This document shows positions 15,860-27,484 of a DNA stretch of 27,484 nt, in pieces (the stretch's first letter is position 1; the number at the start of each line of letters is the position of its first letter). The translations under genes and the position numbers were made by a program. A model generated the notes under the pieces. It was not told the origin of the DNA. It was given only the letters and a program-made list of their open reading frames with translations, and searched no databases. Source of the DNA: CAZIHO01 sp964538875. Its GTDB lineage: Bacteria > Pseudomonadota > Gammaproteobacteria > Chromatiales > Chromatiaceae. Location: positions 1-27,484 of the forward strand of contig CAZIHO010000039.1 in the NCBI GenBank assembly GCA_964538875.1, written 5' to 3'.

Positions 15860-17706
15860 TCAACTGGCGGTCCAGCCCAACTTGCCGGCCAGCGCCGAAC
15901 TTCGTTCCACCCGGCCGGCACAACCGGTGATGAAGGCCTCTGGATTGCCGTGAATGCTGACCCGCTGTTTCGCCCGGGTGATGCCGGTGTAGATGAGTTC
16001 CCGGCTGACCTGACTCCCCGGAGCATGGGGCAGGACCAGCAACACCTCGTCGAATTCCGACCCCTGGCTCTTGTGTACGGTCAGGGCGTAGGCGGGGGCG
16101 TGTTCCGGCAATTGCCGGACGGACACCGCCCGCACCTGGCCTTCGGCGAGCCGGAAGTAGGCGCGCAACACCTGGTTGTCATCCCGCCACAGCAGGCCGA
16201 TGTCGCCGTTGAACAGGCCCACCTCGTAGTCGTTGGCGGTCACCATGACTGGTTTGCCCTCATAGTCGTCGCCGCCCCGGATCAGGCCTAGGCTGCGTAG
16301 CCGTTCCTCGATGAGCCGGTTGATGGCCTCGGCCCCCAGGGGGCCCACCCGCAGGGCGGTCAGAACCCGGGCCCGTTCAAAGGCGCGCAGGGCATCGTCC
16401 GGGCTGGTCTGACGCAGATAGTCGGTATAGCGCTGCACCGCCCAGTCCAGGCAGGCGGGATTGAGCCGGTCCGGCTGGGCCTCGATCCAGGCGATGTCGT
16501 TGAAGCCGGACCGGGGGTCCAGCAGGTCCAGGGCTTGGCGTCCCTGACCTTCGTTCACCTGGCGGGCCAGGCCGCCGATGCCGCTGTGGGCCGGGAAGCG
16601 GTAGCTGACCTGGAGCAGCGCGATGGCGTCGGCGATGCCAGGGGAGTGGGAGGCGGGAGGTGCCTGGTCCGGGGACAAGGCGCCCAGGTCCTCCAGCAAC
16701 TTGAGCTGTTCCTGGGAGTAACGGATCGGCCCGCCGTGTCCGGTGATGTCGCCAAGCACGTTGCCTGCTTCCACCGACGCCAGTTGGTCCCGGTCCCCCA
16801 GCAGAACGAGGCGCGCCGCCGCCGGCAGGGCGTCGAGCAGGCGGGCCATGAGGGGGAGGTCGATCATGGACGCCTCGTCCACCACCAGGCAGTCCACCAG
16901 CAAGGGGTTTTCCCGGTGGTGGCGCGGGCGGCCGTTGGCGTCGAGTCCCAGCAGCCGGTGAATGGTGCTGGCTTCCTCCGGGACCTGGGCCAGCACCTCT
17001 GGGTCCGCCTGGACCTTGGCCTTGCCGCCGCGCAGGGATTCGCCGAGGCGCGCCGCCGCCTTGCCGGTGGGCGCCGCCAGGCCGATGCGCAGCGCCGGAT
17101 GCTGTTCCAGCAGTAAAGTCAACACCTTGACCACGGTGGTGGTCTTGCCGGTTCCGGGTCCGCCGGAGATCACCGCGAAGCGCCGGCTCACCGCGATGGC
17201 GGCGGCAACCCGTTGCCAGTCCGTGGTTCCGGTGCCAGGGGCCGGAAACAGGCGGTCGAGCCCCTCTTTGAGGCGGGGCCGGTCCAGGGCTTCCACCGCC
17301 GCCAGGCGTTGGCGCAGCGCGTCCGCCACCTGCTGCTCGAAGCGCCAGTATTTGCCCAGGTACAGGCGTTCACCTTCCAGGACCAGGGGAGCCATGGGCT
17401 CCGGGGTGTCCGGACCCGCCAGCCCTACCCAGTTGGACTCCCCTAGGACCCGCCGCCAGGTGGCCAGGTCCGGGCCTAGGGGGATCTCCACCCCGGTGGC
17501 GTCCGGTGCCTCGAACAGGGGCTGACCCGCGAACTGGCGCAGATCCACGCAGACATCACCCTGCAAGTTGCGGGTGCTCACCAGGGCGGCGCTCTGGGCC
17601 AACAGGGAGTCCGGCCCTTGCCCGGTGCCCTGGCTCAGGAAGCGGGCGAAGTAATAACTCAGGGGCGAGAGGGCGCCGGCGTCCAGCAGGGCGTACAGGG
17701 CAGCGG

Positions 17707-17710
<4 letters not shown>
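15860..17710 (-). CDS. recD: RecBCD alpha subunit, 5'-3' helicase RecD, 616 aa
   Basis: RecD is the fast 5'-3' motor of the RecBCD nuclease-helicase that processes double-strand ends. Superfamily 1B helicase motifs appear in order: Walker A GGPGTGKTTT (about 183-192), motif Ia AAPTGKAAARL (about 212-222), motif II VVDEASMIDLPL (about 277-288), motif III LLGDRDQLASVEAG, and the C-terminal VHKSQGSEFDEV. Length equals E. coli RecD (608 aa). ATG 17710 overlaps the recB stop as ATGA. A longer upstream reading is only the out-of-frame 3' end of recB. A hairpin ends the operon. Confidence 0.96.
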
Positions 17711-21278
<3,568 letters not shown>

Positions 21279-21282
<4 letters not shown>

Positions 21283-24200
21283 AGGGCTTCTCCTTGCTCA
21301 AGGGCGGTGGCGTAGAAATCACCGGCCAGTTGGGCGAATTCCGGGTGGGCAACGGGATCGCCGCTGACGTGCCGCAGCACCAATTGCAGGTAGGCGTCGT
21401 CCTTGTCGCCGGGAAGATGCGTGTGCTCGTTGCCGTTCCACTGGCTGCGCGCGGCGGCCAGACAGGCATCGGTGTCCCCCCCCTTGCGGCGCGCCAGGGC
21501 ATAGGCGTGACTCCCCTTGGGAAACACCGGCAGTGGCCGGTGCAGACCGGTCCAATAGGCTGCCAAATACTGGCCCAGGTATGTCCGGGCCTCCTCAGGT
21601 GCTAACTCGCCTGCAAACACCAAACCGCCGTTCAGGGTTTGCAGCCGGCTTTGCTTGGGACCCGGCGCACCGCTGGCACACCAGGCCAGATGCTGGATCC
21701 AGAGCGCCAAAATATCCGCGCCCTTGAGGCCGCTGGGCTTCCAGTGCAGCAGCCCCAGCCCCGGATAAATATCCTGGATGGGGCCTGCCAGGGAGCGGGG
21801 TCCCTGGTCGCCGTCGAAGCGCAGATCCACCGCCACCGGCACCCTGACTTGACCCTGATAGGCCGCCAGCCCCTCGACCAGAGGCACCACGGTATCCCGG
21901 TGCCGGTCGAAACTCAGGCGGGCAAAGCCACCATGGGGCAACAGACCCTCGGCGCTGAGTTGCTGGGACGAGCTGGCGCGGCCCCGCAGGCTATCCGCCA
22001 CCAGACGTTGCTTGAGTGCGAAACTTTCCAGCCCTCCGACGCTGAAGGGTTCCGCATCATCCTCCTGCTCCTCCTCCCCCAGATAGACCTGGAGCCGGCT
22101 GGTGACAAAGGTCCGGACCGGGTGGCGCACAAAGCGTTCCAGTTGGATCAAAGCCACGTCCCGCATCCGTTCGGGCGGGCTGGGCAGGGTGGTTTCCGGC
22201 CAGGCAATGGGTGCGATCCTGGCGCTGGCCTGGGGGTTTTGCAGGTCCCGGGCCACTTGGCACCAATAGCCGTCATGACTGCCGGAGCCACCGGCAAAAG
22301 CGCGGGGGCTGAACGGCTGCATGGGCTGCACCTGGGTCAGGTGCTGGCTGGCGCGCTGGTCTGGTGCGGCGCCGGCCAGTTGGTATTGCTGGTCGATGTA
22401 GTCCAGCAGTTCCCGCACCAGCACCGAGGGCTGCCGTTCCAGGTTAGTGCGGACATCCCGTCCCACGTAGCTGAGGTACAGACCGCGCCGCGCGCCCAAC
22501 AGGGTTTCCAGGAACAGATAGCGGTCCTCATCGGCAGCGCGGGGATCACCGGGCCGCCACTGGTCCCGCAGGGCGTCGAATTCGGTCAAACGGTCCCGGC
22601 GGGGGAAGGCCAGATCGTCCAATCCCAGCACGCAAATGACCTCGAAGGGCAGGCTGCGCAGGGGGCTCATCCCACAAAAGGTCACGCCGCCACTGAAATA
22701 GCGCCCTTGGCGGCTTTCCCGTTCCAGAGCTTGCCCCAGCCAGGCGCGCACCAGGGCGATGGACAGGGGCTCCTCGATACCCTCGGCCTGGTCCGCCAAT
22801 TCCGCCAGGGCATCCCGGATGCGTTGGAGTTGACCCTCGTCATCCCGCTCGCCGAACAGGTCCCCCAGCAATTGGGTCAAATCCCGCTGCCACACCCGGA
22901 TGGGGCGCGGTGCCGCTAACTCGGTGGCGGCGTCCCGCAGCCGGTTCACCAGATGCCAACAACGGCCCAGGGCCTCGGCCCGGGACCCTTCCACGCCGTC
23001 GATGGGCGCAATGCCTTGGAACAGATCGCCGCCGCCCAAAGCGTAGCCCGCAAACAGGCGTTGCTCGGCCTGTAACCAGGTATTGGCATCCTCCGCCGGC
23101 AGACCCAGTTTGTCCTTGTGCTGGCCGTCCAAGCCCCAGCGCAGATGGGCCTGGCCCAGCCACTGCTTGATCTGGCCCACCGCCTCCTGGTCCAGTTCAA
23201 AGCGCGCGGTCAGTTCCGGCACGTCCAGATAGGACAAGATTTCCGAACGGGCGAAGCGGCTATCCGGCAGTCCCAGACTTTGCAGAAACACCCGGACCAG
23301 GGGATGCTCGTCCTTGACCGAGATGTCCGACAGGTTCCAGGGGATATAGGGCCGCTGCTGGGCTTCATCCTGGGCGAACACTGCTTCGATATAGGGCGCG
23401 TAGCCGCTGATGTCCGGCACCATGACCAGAATGTCCTCCGGCGTGAGGCCGGAGTCCCCATCCAGCAACGCCAGCAGATGATCGTGGAGCACCTGGCACT
23501 CCCGAATCGGGGTGTGGCACACCTGAACCCGGATCGAGGCGTCCTGAGGGTCCAGATCCTCGCGCTGGTCCGGGGCGGCCAGTTGCCGCAGCTTGAAGAT
23601 GTCCCGTTGCAGCCGCAGCAGCAGCGGCGCGGCCTGGTCCGGATTGGCGTCGGCCAGGGGTTCCACAAAGGCGTCGATGTCATGGACCGGCGTTTCCGGC
23701 GCCAACAGCAAATCCTGGAGGGCCTGCCCTTGCCGGCCCCAGGACGACAACAGGCTATTGCCGGTTTCCCACAGGTCCGCCTGGTCCGGGCTGGCCAGGC
23801 GCTTGCGGGCCAATTGCTTTGGCGAAACCAGATCGGACCAAAAATGGTCGGTCGGCGCATGGACATACATATCCACCTGGGTCAGCGTGGCCAAGGCATG
23901 CATCAGGTCCACTTGCGGCGGCGGCAGTTGGGATAGGGCGAATAAACTGATTCGCTCTGGCAGGCCCGGGAAGGGTCCGGCGCCCCGGAGCTTGGTCATG
24001 AGCTGGTCCGTCATCTGGATCCGGTCCGGACCGCCGGCCTGCTCCAACAACCGGCGCCACAACAGGCCCTGCCAGTCGGCCGGGACGGCCGTGGTCCAAT
24101 CGCGCACCAGGTCCGGCCGGTAAAACTGGTAACGGTCGAACACCAGAGCGATGCGATGGGCCAACTGCCAGCGCTTGAGGCCAAAGCCGTCCTGGTCCAG

Positions 24201-24534
24201 ATAATGGCGCAAGGTGCTGAATTCGGGCGTCGCCAACAGGTCCGGCAGCAGGGCGAAAATGCGCCACGCCATGCAGCCCGGCGCGAACGGGTCCCCATCC
24301 GGGAGATCATCCAGCAAGCGGTGACCCAGATCCCAAAGGAAGGCCGCCGGTAGCGGGTATTCCAAATTGGCCGCCACCCCCCGTTCCCGCGCCAGCCCCA
24401 GTTGAATCCAACGGGCCATGGCCGGGCTCGGCGTGATGACGATCTCCTGGGCAAACGGCGACGCCAAGGGCGCCTCGGTGAGCCGGTCCGCGAGCCGCCG
24501 CAACAGGGTTTCCACCTGATTGGAACGAATGATA
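21279..24534 (-). CDS. recC: RecBCD gamma subunit RecC, N-terminal codons lost in the assembly gap
   Basis: RecC holds RecB and RecD together, splits the strands and scans for Chi with an inactive helicase-like fold. About 1084 residues are visible. The N-terminal IIRSNQVETLLRRLADRL and ITPSPAMARWIQLGLARERGVAANLEYPLPAAFLWDLG match the beginning of E. coli RecC (HSNRLDVLEAL..., GMAQWLQ...GIAANIDFPLPASFIWD). Only some three to six codons should be missing, in the N run. The C-terminus ends with an ATGA overlap into recB. I place the end of the visible coding sequence at the gap edge; the sequence right of the gap is not obviously part of this gene. Confidence 0.93.
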
Positions 24535-24634
24535 NNNNNNNNNNNNNNNNNNNNNNNNNNNNNNNNNNNNNNNNNNNNNNNNNNNNNNNNNNNNNNNNNN
24601 NNNNNNNNNNNNNNNNNNNNNNNNNNNNNNNNNN
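24535..24634. other. Assembly gap, 100 N
   Basis: Exactly 100 undetermined bases, the conventional filler for a gap of unknown size. It hides the start of recC and whatever lies between recC and the cas operon. That could be nothing more than a promoter region, or further genes. Confidence 0.99.
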
Positions 24635-24796
24635 GGGTGCAGGGTGGCGACCAGTTGCCACTCCAGGCCCAACCCAGCACCGCCAGCGCTCTCCCGTGCC
24701 GCCAACCGCTGGATCCTGATGCCACCGGCGGCGAACACCCCCGGCCGCAAGCTTGCCAAAACTCAACCCCGGACCCTGGCCGCCTAGCCTATACCC
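24635..24796. other. Stretch between the gap and cas2, no convincing gene
   Basis: 162 bases. A minus-strand reading from ATG 24759 into the gap gives about 42 residues (MASLRPGVFAAGGIRIQRLAARES...). It could be the beginning of a real gene cut by the gap, but nothing identifies it. No clear promoter or ribosome site is visible before the cas2 ATG. Confidence 0.4.
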
Positions 24797-25081
24797 ATGA
24801 GCCAGCGTCAACTCTTTCTTGCCGCCTACGACATCGCCGATCCCAAGCGCTTGGCGCAGGGGCTCAAGATCCTGCGCGCCTATGCCACCGGCGGCCAGAA
24901 ATCCGTGTTTGAGTGCTTTTTATTGCCCCACGAACGCCGGGATCTGGTGCTGGAAGTGGATGCCCTGATCGAGCCGGCGGACGACCGCTTCTTTCTGGTG
25001 CGGCTGGACCCAAGGGGCAAGGTACAAACCCTGGGGATCGGCGTACGCCCCACCGACCCCCGCTTTTTCTACCTGGGATAA
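24797..25081 (+). CDS. cas2: CRISPR adaptation protein Cas2 (first copy), 94 aa
   Basis: Cas2 dimers bridge Cas1 dimers in the spacer-integration complex. The ferredoxin-like fold begins FLAAYDIADPKRLAQGLKIL, with the conserved Asp at the end of strand 1 (YDIAD). The family's QKSVFECFL follows strand 2, and the C-terminus is TDPRFFYLG. Length is typical (about 90-100 aa). Five bases separate its stop from the cas1 ATG, and it opens the four-gene adaptation operon. No Shine-Dalgarno is visible upstream. Confidence 0.92.
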   Translation: MSQRQLFLAAYDIADPKRLAQGLKILRAYATGGQKSVFECFLLPHERRDLVLEVDALIEPADDRFFLVRLDPRGKVQTLGIGVRPTDPRFFYLG

Positions 25082-25086
25082 ACGCC

Positions 25087-26046
25087 ATGAGCACCCTGTA
25101 TTTGGATCGCCGGGATTTACGCCTCAAGCGCGAAGGTCAGGCCATCGCCGTTTACCACGGCGAGCAGCGCCAAGGCACCGTGCCCATGGCCCTGTTGGAG
25201 CGGGTGGTGATGCGGGCCAACGTGGCCCTGGACACCGGCCTGCTCGGCGCCCTGGCCGAGCAGGGCACCAGCGTACTGCTGCAAAGTGGCCGCCAGGGCC
25301 GCGCCCAGGCGGTGCTATTGGGCAACGGTCTGGGCGACGCCGCCCGGCGCATCGCCCAATACCATCTCCACCGGGACCCGGCCTGGCGCTGGCGCTGGTC
25401 CCGCTACCTGGTGGCGCGCAAGCTGGCCGCCCACGCCCGCCTGCTGCGGTTGGCCGTCTGGCAACGGCCGGACCTGCGCAAGCCCTTGAGCGACGGTCTG
25501 ACCAGCCTGCAAACCCTGCTCGGCCGGGTACGGGGCCTGGCGGATGACGCCGGCCTGGATGTTCTGCGCGGCCTGGAAGGCGCGGCCGCCGCCGCCTATT
25601 TCGGCGCCTACCGGGAGCTGTTTCCGGCCAGTCTCGGCTTTACTGGCCGCAATCGCCGTCCCCCCAAGGACCCGGTCAACGCCTGCCTGTCGCTGGCCTA
25701 TACCCTGATGCACTTCGAGGCCCTGCGCGCCTGTCACGGCGCCGGATTGGATCCCCTGATCGGCTTCTATCACGACCTAGCCCATGGCCGTGCTTCCCTG
25801 GCATCCGATTTCCTGGAGCCCCTGCGCGCGCCCATCGACGGCCTGGTTTGGAACCTGTTTCGGGACCAAACTCTCCGCGACACCCACTTCGACTCAGTGG
25901 ACGGTGCCTGTCTGCTCGGCAAGGCCGGCCGGCGCCTGTTCTACTCAGAATACGAACTTTTCGCCCAACCCTACCGGCGCCTGCTGCGCCGGGTCGCCGC
26001 CAAGGTGGCCAAGCGCCTGGTGGAAGCCGCCAAGGAACCCCAATGA
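25087..26046 (+). CDS. cas1: CRISPR integrase Cas1, catalytic copy, 319 aa
   Basis: Cas1 catalyses insertion of new spacers at the leader-repeat junction. The N-terminal beta domain (about 1-85) starts TLYLDRRDLRLKREG. The C-terminal helical domain carries the metal triad: Glu164 in LRGLEGAAAAAYF, His229 in GFYHDLAHGRASLASDFLEP, and Asp241 with Glu244 in the same motif. RNRRPPKDPVNACLSLAYTLM (about 188-208) is a family hallmark. All catalytic residues are present. I chose ATG 25087, which follows the cas2 stop by 5 bases and gives the canonical start; a longer reading from 24913 is only a shadow of cas2. The stop overlaps the next gene's ATG as ATGA, implying coupled translation with cas1L. 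Confidence 0.95.
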   Translation: MSTLYLDRRDLRLKREGQAIAVYHGEQRQGTVPMALLERVVMRANVALDTGLLGALAEQGTSVLLQSGRQGRAQAVLLGNGLGDAARRIAQYHLHRDPAWRWRWSRYLVARKLAAHARLLRLAVWQRPDLRKPLSDGLTSLQTLLGRVRGLADDAGLDVLRGLEGAAAAAYFGAYRELFPASLGFTGRNRRPPKDPVNACLSLAYTLMHFEALRACHGAGLDPLIGFYHDLAHGRASLASDFLEPLRAPIDGLVWNLFRDQTLRDTHFDSVDGACLLGKAGRRLFYSEYELFAQPYRRLLRRVAAKVAKRLVEAAKEPQ

Positions 26047-26885
26047 ACCGCGCCATCCGGCGGCCCGCCGCCCCGCCTCTGGACCTGGCCGAAGTCCGCC
26101 GGCCCCTATTTCTGGACACCCCGGAGCGGGCCGCGATCGACATCGATGGCGCCGCCCTGCGCATCAGCACCCATGATGCCGCGCCCCGCTGGTATCCCCT
26201 GCGCCTGGTATCCCGGATCCTGGCCAACGACCAGGCCCAGTTCAGCACCGCCGCCCTGCTGGCCTGCGCCGAGGCCGGCATCACCCTGATTTTTATCGCC
26301 AACTGCGGCGCTATTCGCGCCCGGTTGCTGGGCATCCCCGGAACCCGCCAGCAAACCCGGCAACGCCTGATCGACCTCCAATTTCTGCCGGACTGGCGGG
26401 ATCGCTACAACCGCTGGCGCTGGGTCACGGAATGGTGGGTCATCGACCGCCTGCGCCCCCGCCTCGGCATCCCGGCGCGGCTCGCCCACCTGGCCGAAAT
26501 CCAGGCCTGGCTTCGTTTTGAAGTCCAGCGCCATTGCGACCCGGACACCGACGCTACCAGCTACCGCTGGCTGGCGGAACTCAGCCACGCCTGGATGACC
26601 GAACAAACCCAGGCGATGGGCTTCGGCGCCCAGTCCGAACTCTGGCTGGACGGCGGCCCGGACCTGGTTGGCCACCTAGCCGCTCTCCATGCCTGGCACC
26701 TGGAGCCGCTGCGCCTGGGCTGGCTGCGCGCCCGCGCCGAAGCCGCTCGGCATGTCCAGCGGCCGCCCCACCCAATACGCCGTTGGGATCTGGTTTGCCT
26801 CTACCAAGCCCACGCCGCCCAGCTCGCCCAACAGGGCCGCGCCATTCTGGACCGCCTGCACCTCTGGCTGGTGGAACAGGCCTAA
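26043..26885 (+). CDS. Second Cas1-like protein without catalytic residues, 280 aa
   Basis: By-eye alignment with the upstream Cas1 is good over the N-terminal domain: PLFLDTPERAAIDIDG with TLYLDRRDLRLKREG, then PLRLVSRIL, LLACAEAGITLIFIA and ARLLG opposite PMALLERVV, LLGALAEQGTSVLLQ and AVLLG. The helical domain is about 40 residues shorter. The segment that should hold the catalytic Glu is missing or unrecognisable. An LEPLR motif (220-224) aligns with Cas1 LEPLR (243-247). Counting back from it puts Pro206 where His229 should be and Trp218 where Asp241 should be. All three metal ligands are thus lost, while the reading frame and ATGA coupling to cas1 are kept. I infer a structural or regulatory subunit of the adaptation complex. 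The alternative, that it is an unrelated Cas accessory protein, is less likely. Confidence 0.75.
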   Translation: MNRAIRRPAAPPLDLAEVRRPLFLDTPERAAIDIDGAALRISTHDAAPRWYPLRLVSRILANDQAQFSTAALLACAEAGITLIFIANCGAIRARLLGIPGTRQQTRQRLIDLQFLPDWRDRYNRWRWVTEWWVIDRLRPRLGIPARLAHLAEIQAWLRFEVQRHCDPDTDATSYRWLAELSHAWMTEQTQAMGFGAQSELWLDGGPDLVGHLAALHAWHLEPLRLGWLRARAEAARHVQRPPHPIRRWDLVCLYQAHAAQLAQQGRAILDRLHLWLVEQA

Positions 26886-26919
26886 GCACCCCGTCCAAAC
26901 ATCACCCAGGACCTCCGCC

Positions 26920-27288
26920 ATGCCCCTACTCGATGCCCGGCTCTACCTGATTGCCTATGACATCGCCGATCCCAAGCGCCTGAACCGGGTGCATCACTAC
27001 CTGGTCAAGGTGGCCCTACCGGTCCAATACTCCGTGTTCATGGCCCACACCTCCCCCAAGGGCCTGCGTTCTCTGCTGACCGGCCTCCGCCATCTCATCG
27101 ACCCCAAGGAGGACGACATTCGCGCCTACCCCCTGCCCAAGCGCCTGGACTACACCCACCTGGGCCGGCAACTCTTCCCGGATGGCGTCATCCTGGAAAA
27201 CGCCCGCTTTCCCGAGTTTCGGCTGTTGCAAGGGCTTGAAGACGGCCGCCGTCCTGCGCCCTACCAACTACGGCTACACTTGTTTTGA
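26920..27288 (+). CDS. Second Cas2-like protein, 122 aa
   Basis: The N-terminus LYLIAYDIADPKRLNRVHHYL and VQYSVFMAH match the first Cas2 closely (YDIADPKRL and SVF are shared), so the fold and the conserved Asp are retained. After about residue 50 the two copies diverge. This one is about 28 residues longer, with a basic C-terminal tail (EDGRRPAPYQLRLHLF) that could add an interaction surface. ATG 26920 is chosen because the Cas2 fold begins at once and AGGA lies upstream. It follows cas1L by 34 bases and is the last gene before the CRISPR leader. A 27-base window over the DIADPKR codons differs from the first cas2 at one base. Confidence 0.88.
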   Translation: MPLLDARLYLIAYDIADPKRLNRVHHYLVKVALPVQYSVFMAHTSPKGLRSLLTGLRHLIDPKEDDIRAYPLPKRLDYTHLGRQLFPDGVILENARFPEFRLLQGLEDGRRPAPYQLRLHLF

Positions 27289-27305
27289 CGCCCGCCTTTG
27301 GCGTC
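27287..27305 (+). terminator. Small hairpin at the end of the cas operon
   Basis: A perfect 6-base-pair stem GACGCC/GGCGTC with a 7-base loop overlaps the last bases of the second cas2 stop codon. There is no T-run. It may mark the end of the cas mRNA ahead of the CRISPR leader. Confidence 0.35.
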
Positions 27306-27445
27306 ACCCGCCCCGGGAGAAACGCCCTAAAGTGTATCCCGGATCCTCAAACCCCAACCTTCCCGGAGTCAGCTTTGCGGAATTGCAAAATCTTGCTAAC
27401 CCCCTTGGTAACTCCTTGTTTACAAAGGCCCGCTGGCGTCGAGGA
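27306..27445 (+). promoter_or_regulatory. Probable CRISPR leader
   Basis: 140 bases without a gene lie between the cas operon and the presumed first repeat. The part from about 27370 is noticeably richer in A and T than its surroundings. It contains overlapping small dyads (TTTGC...GCAAA and GCAA-aatc-TTGC, 27385-27396) and TTACAAAGG (27420-27428), which is also found inside the repeat. No firm -35/-10 pair is seen. The position next to cas2 is typical for a leader. Confidence 0.45.
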
Positions 27446-27482
27446 GTCCGAATCAGAGACCCGTTACAAAGGGGATTAAGAC
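27446..27482 (+). CRISPR. Presumed first CRISPR repeat; array runs off the window
   Basis: A 37-base unit begins GTCCGAATCAG and ends GGGGATTAAGAC. The GATTAAGAC 3' end is a common ending of repeats of type III and some type I systems. The unit also has GTC at one end and GAC at the other. Only one copy is visible, followed by two bases that would be the start of the first spacer, so periodicity cannot be shown. The call rests on the repeat-like 3' end and on its place right after a cas1-cas2 operon and leader. Confidence 0.55.
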
Positions 27483-27484
27483 TC

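Noticed and set aside
24635..24759. Minus-strand reading from ATG 24759 as the true start of recC
   Set aside because: The recC N-terminal motif begins within a few codons of the left gap edge, so an extra 40 residues plus the gap would not fit the family.
24913..25086. A longer N-terminus for Cas1 starting at 24913
   Set aside because: The extra 58 residues are an out-of-frame reading of cas2; the Cas1 fold starts at ATG 25087.
26043..26885. Cas1L as a frameshifted continuation of cas1
   Set aside because: The upstream Cas1 is complete with all catalytic motifs, and Cas1L begins with its own Cas1-type N-terminal domain, so it is a second protein.

Overview
The window is chromosomal DNA from a GC-rich bacterium, most likely a gammaproteobacterium. 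The evidence is a classical recC-recB-recD operon, a two-domain Aas acyltransferase/acyl-ACP synthetase, a full-length cobalamin-dependent MetH with the E. coli-type domain order, and a small periplasmic class I cytochrome c. The genus cannot be fixed from the sequence. A run of 100 N at 24535-24634 is an assembly gap whose real length is unknown.

Layout from left to right. (1) 139-2626, minus strand: an ArsR-family repressor gene followed by aas. A promoter and an imperfect palindrome lie directly over the repressor start. (2) 2756-6330, plus strand: a three-gene partner-switching cassette of a membrane sensor kinase homologue, a receiver-PP2C phosphatase and a STAS antagonist. The kinase has lost its phospho-accepting His, and the receiver has lost its conserved Lys and acidic pair. 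The phosphatase keeps its metal ligands. (3) 6388-9672, minus strand: a cytochrome c gene with a strong terminator, then a four-gene operon read yeiH-like exporter, 54-residue membrane protein, UspA, and an SRPBCC-like protein with a C-terminal membrane anchor. (4) 9775-14136: a DUF123/GIY-YIG gene divergent from metH. (5) 14137-15859: an AhpD-like gene, a 390-base non-coding stretch with successive hairpins, a small conserved hypothetical gene and what looks like the debris of a dead ATPase gene. (6) 15860-24534, minus strand: recC-recB-recD joined by ATGA overlaps; the first few codons of recC fall in the gap. (7) 24797-27482, plus strand: a CRISPR adaptation operon cas2-cas1-cas1L-cas2L, followed by a leader-like region and what appears to be the first repeat of an array that runs off the right end.

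The two most interesting items are the doubled adaptation module and the degenerate phosphorelay. In the first, a catalytically intact Cas1 overlaps a second Cas1-like protein. That protein keeps the N-terminal beta domain and a LEPLR motif, but by eye it lacks all three metal ligands. Each of the two is paired with its own Cas2. This looks like a hetero-oligomeric spacer integrase with one inactive Cas1 subunit. In the second, kinase and receiver have degenerated together while the PP2C output stayed intact. All family assignments were made by reading motifs by eye; no database search was possible.
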